From contig NZ_CP030118.1 in assembly GCF_006968745.1 (NCBI RefSeq), positions 7,404,253 through 7,468,252 of the forward strand: a stretch of 64,000 bases of DNA, read 5' to 3'. Under the pieces are notes generated by a model. The model saw only the letters and a list, made by a program, of their open reading frames with translations, was not told the origin of the DNA and did no database searches. The position numbers were made by a program, and so were the translations under genes. This document shows positions 18,294 to 26,800 of the stretch, piece after piece; position 1 is the stretch's first letter, and each line of letters starts with the position of its first letter. This DNA is from Brasilonema sennae CENA114 (GTDB lineage: Bacteria > Cyanobacteriota > Cyanobacteriia > Cyanobacteriales > Nostocaceae).

Positions 18294-18685
18294 CAGCTAT
18301 AAATAAAGAAGCACAGACTGCTGTAGCATTATATATAAATCCTGTCTTACCAAAATTTACTATAGAAGGCAAGTTTTGGTCCTTCTAAATTAGATTAATA
18401 AACATGAGTGAATTGTAGCTTTTCCTCGCTGGTGTCTGCAAAAGCAGTGGAGGTTGAAAAATATTCCCGTTTTTGATACTGGTCTGTGAAAACCGCGACA
18501 GTACTGCAACCAGGAGACTCGCGGTTGTTGTAGGTGAACGCGCCCGAATCGCTCAACCCATATCGCCTTTTTGGGATATGAGCCTTTAACTAGTGTAAGA
18601 AACCTTAGCAACAGCCTTAAGAAACACTGTCCCTGTTTTTTAGAGTTCCCTATTCCCTATTCCCTGTTCCCTGTGGCCTGTGTTT
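18294..18685. other. Intergenic region with structured segment and heptamer repeats
   Basis: A 7-bp inverted pair AACCGCG / CGCGGTT encloses 18483-18525, and CATATC / GATATG encloses about 18560-18582. Between them the GC content is higher than the surroundings. TTCCCTA/TTCCCTG heptamers lie at 18645-18672. A 73-codon reverse frame here (18390-18611) looks non-coding. It could hold a structured RNA or a degenerate mobile repeat; neither can be shown. Confidence 0.45.
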
Positions 18686-20191
18686 TTACGGTAGCCAACG
18701 GGGATGAAATCCCACCAATGGAAGCTGTTGTGGCTTGATCTCGTTTGCCGCACTAGGATCTGAGATCGGCAACAAGGGCATTAACCACAGGCTACTGGTC
18801 GCGATTGGCTGTCCTTCATCAGTTGTTAACATATTCGCTTGTGATGAGTCAGTGGGGGAAGTCTTGGGTACAACTTGGTCAACTAACAACCCCAAACCAT
18901 CAGGTGCTAAACTCATCTGTACATTCCGTTGGTTAGGGGGCAATACTAGCAGTGGTTTTTGTTGCATGGTTTTGAGGTCAATTGCCACTAAATATGGTTG
19001 TTCTTGATAGAGTTCCCCTTGTAAAAGCTGTGTTAACAAACAGTAAAGCGTGGGTGAAGCAGTATCAAACTGGCAACTGAGAATTGAACCTGTGGTGCGT
19101 AACACTGGTTTTTGGACGCCTTGGTTTCTCAGCAAAAACAATTCTCGCGTGGAATCTGGATTAAACTTGACCATTGCTGCTTGCAACCCATCCGGAGAAA
19201 AAGCCTCCACCAAGCCAAACTCCGGAAAAAATTCTCGGGGTTTGCTGGCATCTCCTTGCAGAGGTAATAGCCCTATTCCCTGACCTTGGGCGATCGCTAC
19301 CTCTTGACTATCCGCCGTAATCAGAAAGTCTCCTCCTGGTTGACTTTTGAGACGTTTAGGGTTTAGTTTTTCCTGAGAACTTTCGTTGTTTACGGACATA
19401 AACCACAGCCCAAAGTCACCCGGTTCATCTTTTTTTCCTCGTTGGACAACAAGAGTTTTTCCATCTGGCGATAAGTCAAATTTCAGATTTTGAAATTCTT
19501 TGTTATCCAGAAGTAAATCAACTTTACCCAGTGCTTGTGCTGGTTTTTCAGGTTTTGCAGAAATACCTGTTGTCACTGTGTAAAGTTCAGTTGAGAGTAA
19601 GTCTTGGCTTCCTAGTTTACGAGCAGAAAATAAAATTTTCTCTCCATTTGGAAAGGGCTTAAAATCCATGACAACCAAGTCTTTTGGGGTGAGTACCATT
19701 TTTCGTTCTTGGCTTAGGTTGTAAAGAACTAATCGCCCCTTGTCTTGTTGATCTGCCCCGATGTAAAGAATAATGCGATCGCGTGTGCGGAAACTTCCTG
19801 TAAAAGGTTGTATCTGTCTATTTTTGTTCCCTTCTTTTTGGGAAAATTTATCTACCGCTCCCTGCAACTGCACTTTGTACGTTGTTCCATAGGGGGCTGG
19901 TGTCATCAGTGTGTAAACCATCCGCCGTCCTGCCCAACTTACTTTACCTGCTAAAGGCGGATCAATTTTGATGTTATCCTCTACGCTTTTTGAGTCCATT
20001 GGGCGACTGAAGGTGAGGGTAAAGGATGTGTCATCTGCTGCAATTAGTTGATTTTGCCAGCTAAAATAACGCACATTCGGCTTAACTCCATCACCCTGTA
20101 ACATTAATAGCCCAATCAGCAGACTGAGGATGAGTATCACTCCTATAGCAATACGATCTAAAGGTTGGAAAAAAATTTTACTGGTGGTCAT
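18686..20191 (-). CDS. Membrane-anchored protein with Ig-like domain and beta-propeller-like repeats
   Basis: 501 residues. A transmembrane anchor at about 13-31 (RIAIGVILILSLLIGLLML) precedes a bacterial Ig-like domain at about 45-135 (FTLTFSRPMDSKSV...). Then come TolB/PD40-like blade motifs, including FDLSPDGKTLVVQRG, AFSPDGLQAAMV and LAPDGLGLLVDQ. It is probably exposed on the periplasmic side and may bind protein or glycan. No catalytic residues are recognised and the family is known only as conserved in cyanobacteria. It is transcribed alone; the 5' side is bounded by heptamer repeats. Confidence 0.65.
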   Translation of the reverse strand: MTTSKIFFQPLDRIAIGVILILSLLIGLLMLQGDGVKPNVRYFSWQNQLIAADDTSFTLTFSRPMDSKSVEDNIKIDPPLAGKVSWAGRRMVYTLMTPAPYGTTYKVQLQGAVDKFSQKEGNKNRQIQPFTGSFRTRDRIILYIGADQQDKGRLVLYNLSQERKMVLTPKDLVVMDFKPFPNGEKILFSARKLGSQDLLSTELYTVTTGISAKPEKPAQALGKVDLLLDNKEFQNLKFDLSPDGKTLVVQRGKKDEPGDFGLWFMSVNNESSQEKLNPKRLKSQPGGDFLITADSQEVAIAQGQGIGLLPLQGDASKPREFFPEFGLVEAFSPDGLQAAMVKFNPDSTRELFLLRNQGVQKPVLRTTGSILSCQFDTASPTLYCLLTQLLQGELYQEQPYLVAIDLKTMQQKPLLVLPPNQRNVQMSLAPDGLGLLVDQVVPKTSPTDSSQANMLTTDEGQPIATSSLWLMPLLPISDPSAANEIKPQQLPLVGFHPRWLP

Positions 20192-20229
20192 TATTATCAG
20201 TTATCAGTTATCAGTTATCAGTTACCAGC
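20192..20229. repeat. ATCAGTT tandem heptamers
   Basis: Four to five near-perfect TTATCAG units lie directly upstream of the Ig/propeller gene. Similar CATCAGT and GTTCACT units resume at 20338-20397. Confidence 0.8.
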
Positions 20230-20337
20230 TATAGGACTCGTATTTGATTTTTGACGAAGCTAGGTACACTTTTATTGCTTCTTAAGCGTTAAGCGTCTCT
20301 ACTTTGTGATTCACACTCATCAAACCGGATTCCTATA
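20230..20337. mobile_element. MITE-like element A, copy 1 (108 bp)
   Basis: The element begins TATAGGACTCGTATTTGAT and ends ATCAAACCGGATTCCTATA, imperfect terminal inverted repeats of about 19-26 nt. The body (GAAGCTAGGTACACTTTTAT, then GCGTCTCTACTTTGTGATTC) is nearly identical to a second copy at 23619-23733. It has no coding capacity. Ends at TA suggest an IS630/Tc1-type transposition partner (inference). Confidence 0.7.
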
Positions 20338-20396
20338 TCAGTCATCAGTCATCAGTTGTTAGTGTTCACTGTTTACTGTTCACTGTTCACTGATAA

Positions 20397-21212
20397 CTAG
20401 TAAGTATATGGATCTTTGGGTTGAGGAATTTTCTTCAAGGAAGTTGCATCGATGGTCAGTTGACGTTTATTTGCTAGGTTTTCCGTCACCATTTGTCCTT
20501 CGACTTCTAACCAGGTATCGGCTGGGTACTGATCAGCACTCTCTTTCAGTTTTACTGGTAATCCTACGGGATACGCATCTGCAGCACAACAAGTAATCAC
20601 AAATCGTGCCAAGAACAAATGTTCTTTTCCTATATCTGGTGGATGGATGACAAATCCTTGCACCTTGACTTTTTGTCCATTATATGCGTCAGGTTCTGGG
20701 TAGACATTCAGCGTACGTACCCAACCTACGAGTGTTCGCTCTTCTGGAGGGCTGGAAGCCTGAAATGGTTGAGGTTGGGGGCGTTTTCCTTGAAGTTGAT
20801 CCGCTGTTGTTTGGGGTTTAGCGCGTGTTGCTCCCATTAAATCTGTTACACCTCGCTCAAGCGCAGTTTGGCTGGCAAAAACGTGGGGTGTGATTATTAA
20901 TCCTAAAATTGCTGCTGTTAATACTAAAGCACTGCTCCAACCTGGTGGAAATAAAGTCAAGTGCTGTACATTTGGGGTGATTTCACGACGTCGCTGCAAA
21001 AGCTGCAGTGCCTTGAAAAAAGCAATAGTTATCAAGCCAATGGCACCTACAATTGCTAACCAAAAGTAGTCGGGGTGAATTAACAAGTTTAACTTGTTAG
21101 TCAGCCAGTATTTCAGAATTAAAACACCCCAAGCTGTAATAGCTAAAACATCCACCCAAGGCAGTAATTTTTGAGAAGGAATTTTAGATTTTCTTTTTGG
21201 TATTGAAGTCAT
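20397..21212 (-). CDS. TIGR03943-family membrane protein (permease partner)
   Basis: 271 residues. The N-terminal half has hydrophobic helices at about 19-35, 48-65 and 90-112. The C-terminal half is a soluble domain with VKVQGFVIHPPDIG, FVITCCAADAYPVGLPV and WLEVEGQM, the hallmark of the TIGR03943/DUF1980 family, including the conserved CC pair. These proteins are encoded next to UPF0718-type permeases, as here: the permease stop is 10 nt upstream, so the two form an operon. The substrate is unknown; a metal or small anion is possible but not shown by sequence. Confidence 0.85.
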   Translation of the reverse strand: MTSIPKRKSKIPSQKLLPWVDVLAITAWGVLILKYWLTNKLNLLIHPDYFWLAIVGAIGLITIAFFKALQLLQRRREITPNVQHLTLFPPGWSSALVLTAAILGLIITPHVFASQTALERGVTDLMGATRAKPQTTADQLQGKRPQPQPFQASSPPEERTLVGWVRTLNVYPEPDAYNGQKVKVQGFVIHPPDIGKEHLFLARFVITCCAADAYPVGLPVKLKESADQYPADTWLEVEGQMVTENLANKRQLTIDATSLKKIPQPKDPYTY

Positions 21213-21222
21213 TAGTCATTTT

Positions 21223-22281
21223 TTAAAGGACGTGCAAATTGATGAAGAGTGTGAATAGAAATGTTAACAGTCCTGCTAAAACAAACAAGTAAATAACAGC
21301 CCTTGGTTTAAAAATGGATAATAATAAACCAACGCCTTTGATGTCAATCATTGGTCCATATATCAAAAAAGCCAACAAAGAACCGCCGGTAAATATCGAG
21401 GCAAAAGACAGGGCAAAGAATGAATCAACTGTAGAACAAATTGACACCACCACAGCTAATATCATCATGGCAGTGATGGAGCTAATTGGACCAGCCCCTA
21501 AACCGATGATAAATTCACGGGGGGTTAGTACTTGAATAGCAGCAGCAATGGCACTTCCTATAACCAATACTGCTCCTAATTCACGCAATTCTTGCACACA
21601 ATTATCGACTAACAACCGCAGTTTATCTGATAGAGGTTTACTGGGTTTAGAAGCTCGCATATTTCCTTGCAAAATATCCCCATCCATGCGTATGTTTTGT
21701 CCTGCTTGTCCTCCTAGCAAATATGTTCCAGACTGTAATAAAGTAGATCCACTTGCCTCCTGCTGTTGAACGAATTGACTTTTAGGGCGGCGTTTGGGTT
21801 GTGGTTTTGCAGGTGGATTAAATTTTAGATAACGGGCGATCGCAGGTTGTACCAAAGGATCTAAATTTTTTTGAAAACTAAAGATATAGGCGACGATAAC
21901 TGCGATCAAGAAAGAAAGTACGACTCGTAATACCACGATTTCTGGCTGATCGCGAAATGCTGTCCAAGTTGCCCAAATGACGATGGGATTGACAGTCGGT
22001 GCTGCTAGCAGAAAGCCAATTGCTACTGGTATGGGGACTCCTTGCATCAGCAACCGTCGTGCTACTGGTACGTTACCGCATTCACAAACAGGAAATAAAA
22101 AGCCCACGAGACTACCAACCAATGCACCCAGAAACGCATTTTTGGGCATTTTTTCTACCAGTTTGCGCTCATCGACAAAAAACAGTAGCAAACTAGAGAA
22201 CAAAACCCCAAGCAACAAGAAAGGTATCGCCTCAACTAGCAAACTAAGAAAAAGAGTGAAACCATTGTTCAATTGATTCAT
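21223..22281 (-). CDS. UPF0718/YraQ-family permease
   Basis: 352 residues with about eight transmembrane helices. A central cytoplasmic loop of ~85 residues (about 150-235) contains KPQPKRRPKS. The family motif FPVCECGNVPVARRL with CECG at about residues 62-65 and AAPTVNPIVIWATW in the next helix are clear. A second repeat half follows (VLVIGSAIAAAIQV, SICSTVDSFFALSFA). The protein is an inner-membrane permease of unknown substrate. It is the first gene of a two-gene operon with the TIGR03943 protein. Confidence 0.87.
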   Translation of the reverse strand: MNQLNNGFTLFLSLLVEAIPFLLLGVLFSSLLLFFVDERKLVEKMPKNAFLGALVGSLVGFLFPVCECGNVPVARRLLMQGVPIPVAIGFLLAAPTVNPIVIWATWTAFRDQPEIVVLRVVLSFLIAVIVAYIFSFQKNLDPLVQPAIARYLKFNPPAKPQPKRRPKSQFVQQQEASGSTLLQSGTYLLGGQAGQNIRMDGDILQGNMRASKPSKPLSDKLRLLVDNCVQELRELGAVLVIGSAIAAAIQVLTPREFIIGLGAGPISSITAMMILAVVVSICSTVDSFFALSFASIFTGGSLLAFLIYGPMIDIKGVGLLLSIFKPRAVIYLFVLAGLLTFLFTLFINLHVL

Positions 22282-23087
22282 GTGTGTTGCTTATCAAAGC
22301 GGTGTTGAGTTTTCAGATTTTGCCAAGTCATTTGATGCAAACAAGTATTACTCATAGGTTGTGATTATTCAAGAACACTCAAGTAACAAGATTTTTTTAT
22401 CTTAATTGCGATTTTTTATCTAGCCAATCTTCGTTAACCATGAGTCATGAGCAATTAGCAGTCCGATATGGCTGTATATACTTGTCTTTGTCCTTTGTGT
22501 CCGAATGTAAGCCGTAGTTTCTAGATTGTCAGACTTCAGAATTAGTTCCAATTTGGGAGAGTCAGCACTTATTTGCACAATATGTAATTAGCAAATTTTT
22601 CTAGTGAAAGTAATTTTGCATGTTATGTTATTCTTCGCCCATTGTCATAAAGGATTCACAGTTTTTAAACATTTGGCGATCGCGGTAGGTAATGACTCAT
22701 TTTGGGGTATGCCTATTTTAGGTAACATCTCATGCGAGTATGGATAAATAAGTACTACAAAATTTTTCAAACTGCAAGACCAAAATGGAACAAATATGTT
22801 CACAAGGGTGTAGGGTGCGGAGTGTGGGGGTTCCCCGCGTTGAGGCATGTGGCGTGAGCCAGTTCCCACTCTTGCAGTCGCGCCCGAGAGCGGGAGACAA
22901 GGACTGCGCTGTGCTGTCTCTCCGGGGTGAGGCAGCGCGGTCTTGGGGAGCGCTAGCCATGCAGGAGGGTTTCCCTCCGTAGGTGTCTGGCGTGGTTTCC
23001 CCCATGAGCGGCTGCCGAAAGGGTTTCCTTATACCCCGTTCTCACGTCAGTGCTGACATCATTACTTTCCTTTGTTCAAAATATCTT
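22282..23087. other. Long intergenic region
   Basis: No gene is supported. The left 500 nt are AT-rich unremarkable sequence with one HIP1 site. The right part (22806-23060) is a GC-rich repeat cluster described separately. Frames that cross the repeats are artefacts of its composition. Confidence 0.5.
22806..23040. repeat. GC-rich palindromic repeat cluster
   Basis: Units include GGGGTTCCCCGCGTTGAGG, GGAGGGTTTCCCTCCGTAGG, TGTCTGGCGTGGTTTCCCCC and ATGAGCGGCTGCCGAAAGGG. A 22-bp stretch at 22927-22948 is identical to 57365-57386 inside the glucosidase gene, and a second shared block covers 22994-23010. Confidence 0.85.
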
Positions 23088-23561
23088 CTACCAGCCTTCT
23101 AAAGTAACTTCGTCGCCTTTGTAACCAATCGACTTGAGTGCTTGATTGAACTGCTGTAAACTAACTTTGTTAATATCATCTACCATTTCAGAAAACATTA
23201 TGTAACCAAGCTTAGAGCCTTCATCATCTAGTTGTTGAGCTTCCATGTAGGAGCGTGCTAATTTTCGAGCTTCAGTCATCATTTCCGCATCTTTAGCTGA
23301 TACTCCATTTTTAGCGACACCTTGAGAAATAAGGTACTCAGACGTTTTTTCACGATGCCATAAATAATAAGGCTTACCTTCATTGGGCGTGATTTTCTCA
23401 AATAAACCACCATCTTTAGCCATTTGACTAGGTTCACCATCTTTTTCGCGTAATCCATATTGCTTGAGCAGATTACCGAATTTTACGGCTGACACTCCAA
23501 ACTCTTGACCTAGTTCAGTTAAGGTTTTCCAAACTTTTCGGAAATTGTTTTTCTTTTCCAC
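23088..23561 (-). CDS. Hypothetical soluble protein
   Basis: 157 residues from a GTG at 23561. The N-terminal third resembles a winged-helix-like module (WKTLTELGQEFGVSAVKFGN, then KPYYLWHREKTSEYLISQG at about 63-81). The C-terminal part is acidic and helical (ARKLARSYMEAQQLDDEG). There is no membrane segment. An upstream Shine-Dalgarno sequence is not evident and the first internal ATG would lose the conserved-looking start. No family is recognised; some DNA-interacting role is conceivable from the fold impression only. Confidence 0.5.
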   Translation of the reverse strand: MEKKNNFRKVWKTLTELGQEFGVSAVKFGNLLKQYGLREKDGEPSQMAKDGGLFEKITPNEGKPYYLWHREKTSEYLISQGVAKNGVSAKDAEMMTEARKLARSYMEAQQLDDEGSKLGYIMFSEMVDDINKVSLQQFNQALKSIGYKGDEVTLEGW

Positions 23562-23618
23562 GATATAATTATTTTCGGTAATAGTGTTAACCTTGACACT
23601 TGTAATTATTTACTCACA

Positions 23619-23733
23619 TATAGAATTCCTATTTGATTTTTGAAGAAGCTAGGTACACTTTTATTGCTTCTTCGCTGTTCGCTGTTAAGCGTCTCTACTT
23701 TGTGATTCACACTCATCAAACCGGATTCCTATA
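23619..23733. mobile_element. MITE-like element A, copy 2 (115 bp)
   Basis: The body matches copy 1 at 20230-20337 almost base for base. It differs by a short GCTGTTC duplication in the middle and small changes at the left end. The right end CCGGATTCCTATA is identical. Copy 2 lies in the divergent region between the hypothetical protein and the CHAT-NB-ARC gene. Confidence 0.7.
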
Positions 23734-23876
23734 TTACCAATTATTAAGATTTGCGTATATCTTCTCGAAGAGTATTGCACCCTACTCTAGGCGCGGCCGT
23801 CGCTAACCTTATGCTATTAAAGAAGATATGGACTAATGTGAAATAGATATTTATCGTATAATATTTTAATTTTCAA

Positions 23877-26800
23877 ATGAGCAAGTCAGTTGTCATCAAT
23901 CTGGGACATGGTAACTTGTGTGATGGATTTCCAAAAGTGACTATCCAATTGTGGACATTTAGTCAACCGCTTCGAGAGCAATTCATCGGCTCGTTACCCC
24001 CTGCACCAAACTTGATTGAATTGTATCAAAAATGGCAGCTAACCTATTATAGTTTATGTAAATCCGTGTATCTACGTTCCAGGTTGGCAGGGGAAGATGA
24101 TGAACTCGAAATTGATGAAGGCGCTATAACCAACGTCTCTACTGTTGAATTCGAGGATTTATGTCAACAGTTACAAGAAAGTATGAATGCTTGGCTCAAA
24201 TCCGAGTCAATTCTCAATACTAGCCGACAACTACGCACCTTACTAAACCCAACAGAAGAAATACGGATAATTCTTGAAACTGATAATGAAATAATACGGC
24301 GAATACCCTGGTATCGCTGCGATTTATTTAATGATTATCCACACGCAGAAATAGCTCTGTCTCAATCAGAATATAAACGCCCCAAATTGTCACAACTACA
24401 AGTTCATAGAAAAACAGTCAGAATCTTGGCAATTTTGGGGAACAGTGAAGGCATAAGTCTGGAAGTAGAAAGTGAGTTTATCAAGAATTTTCCAGGAGCA
24501 GAACCTGTTTTTCTTGTCAATCCTACACGTCAAGAATTCAACACACAGCTTTGGGATTCTGCTGGCTGGGATATCCTATTTTTTGCTGGTCATAGTCACA
24601 GCGAAGGTGAAACAGGTCGGATTTATATAAACGAAAACAAGACAAATAATAGTCTAACAATTGAACAGTTAGAAGAAGCACTGAAAGCAGCCATTGACAA
24701 CGGTTTGCGCTTGGCAATTTTTAACTCTTGTGATGGTTTAGGATTAGCAAATGCCCTACAGAAATTGAATTTTTCTACAGTGGTTGTGATGCGAGAGCCA
24801 GTACCAAACTTCGTAGCACAGGAATTTTTTAAGTATTTTTTGCAAGTTTTTGCACAAGAACAACTGCCTTTACACCTATCAGTGCAGCAAGCACGCAGAA
24901 AGTTACATGGTTTAGAAGATGACTTTCCTGGTGCTTCTTGGTTACCTGTTATTTGTATTAATCCTGCAGCAGAACCACCAACTTGGTTACAACTGAGTGA
25001 AAAAACCCTTCATTCCCATTTAGATCAAAATACGAAAATAAGAGCCACCAGCAAATATCAGGATTGGGGAGAGGCGATTGATGCCTCAGTGTTTTACGGA
25101 CGTACTGAAGAACTCACCACATTAAGGCAATGGATTATTAAGGAAGATTGCCGACTCATCACGTTAATTGGTATGGGTGGGATTGGCAAAACAACTTTGT
25201 CTGTGAAATTAGCACACTTTCTGGAAGATGAATTTGAGTACTTGATTTGGCGAAGTCTCCGTAATGCGCCATCAATTCATGAGCTTTTGAGCGACTTAAT
25301 TAACTTTTTGTCCAATCAACAGCAAACCGTTTTACCAGAAACTTTAGACGGTAAAATCTCTTGTGTAATAAAATATCTGCGCAACTCACGCTGTTTGTTA
25401 GTGCTAGACAATGGTGAGTCAATTTTATGTAATGACAAACGTGCTGGAGCATATCGACAAGGATATGAAGGATATGAGCAACTTTTCAGATGTTTGGGAG
25501 AGAGTAAACATCAAAGTTGCCTGGTGTTAACCAGTCGAGAGAAACCTAGAGGAATTAGCGTCAAAGAAGGTATCAACTCTCCTATTCGTTCATTAAGGTT
25601 GTTTGGCTTAACACAAGGAGAAGGTCAGGAAATTCTGGCAGAAAAAGGCTTTTGTGTATCAGAAGAACAATGCCGATCGCTTGTGGAATATTATGCAGGC
25701 AATCCTTTAGCCTTGAAGATTGTCGCAACAACTATTGCGGAATTATTTGATGGCAATACCGCTCAGTTCTTACAACAAGGCACAATTATATTTGGAGATA
25801 TTTCCGATTTACTAGATCAGCAGTTTAATCGGTTGTCAATTTTAGAAAAACAGGTGATGTACTGGCTGACAATTAATCGAAAATGGGTGTCGTTTCCAGA
25901 ATTACAAGCAGACATGATTCCTGCTGTCTCACTACGAGATTTGTTAGAAACATTAGAATCTTTACAATCGCGTTCATTAATTGAGAAAAAATCTGGTAAA
26001 TTTACCCAACAACCAGTAGTGATGGAGTATGTGATTGACACATTCATCGAACAGATTTGCCAAGAGATTGAAACTCAAGAAATAGCATTATTTAATCGAT
26101 GTGCATTAATCAAATCTCAAGCCAAAGATTACGTGATAAGTGCACAAATTAGGCTGATCCTAAAACCAGTAGCAGATAAACTATTAACTCTTTTTGGTCA
26201 TCGAGAAAATATTCAAATTTCTTTGAATCAGCTTTTGTCAAAACTGAGGTCGTCTACCTTACAAAAACCAGGATATGCTGCTGGTAATATTCTCAATTTA
26301 CTCTGGCAGCTTCATGTAGACCTCAATGGTTATGATTTTTCCTACTTAACTGTTTGGCAAGCTTACTTACAGGGCATGAATTTGCATCGAGTCAACTTCG
26401 CTAACTCCGATTTAAGTAAGTCTGCTTTGACTCGAACATTAGGAGGAATTTTATCAGCAACTTTTAGTCCAGATGGAAAATTTTTGGCAACAGGTATTGA
26501 CGATGAAATTATTTTGTGGGAAGTTGCAAACATTAAACAAATTATCACCTACAGTGGTCATATTGGTTGGGTGCAATCTCTTGCTTTTAGTCCAGACGGA
26601 CAAATTTTAGCAAGTGGTAGCAACGACAAAACAATTCGGTTATGGAATATTCATACCGGACAATGTCTGAAAACACTGCGAGGTCATACTAATTGCGTAC
26701 AATCTCTTGCCTTTAGTCCAGATGGACAAATTTTAGCAAGTGGTAGCAACGACCAAACAATTAGATTATGGAATATTCAGACTGGACAATGCTTAAAAAT

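Noticed and set aside
18430..18600. 6S RNA
   Set aside because: The order of the paired GCGG/CCGC elements does not match the 6S closing and apical stems as I know them; kept only as a structured segment.
18390..18611. 73-codon reverse frame in the gap before the Ig/propeller gene
   Set aside because: Composition unlike a protein and it lies over inverted repeats; no start signal.
22645..23005. Several frames over the GC-rich repeat cluster
   Set aside because: Open frames result from high GC content; no homology-like features.
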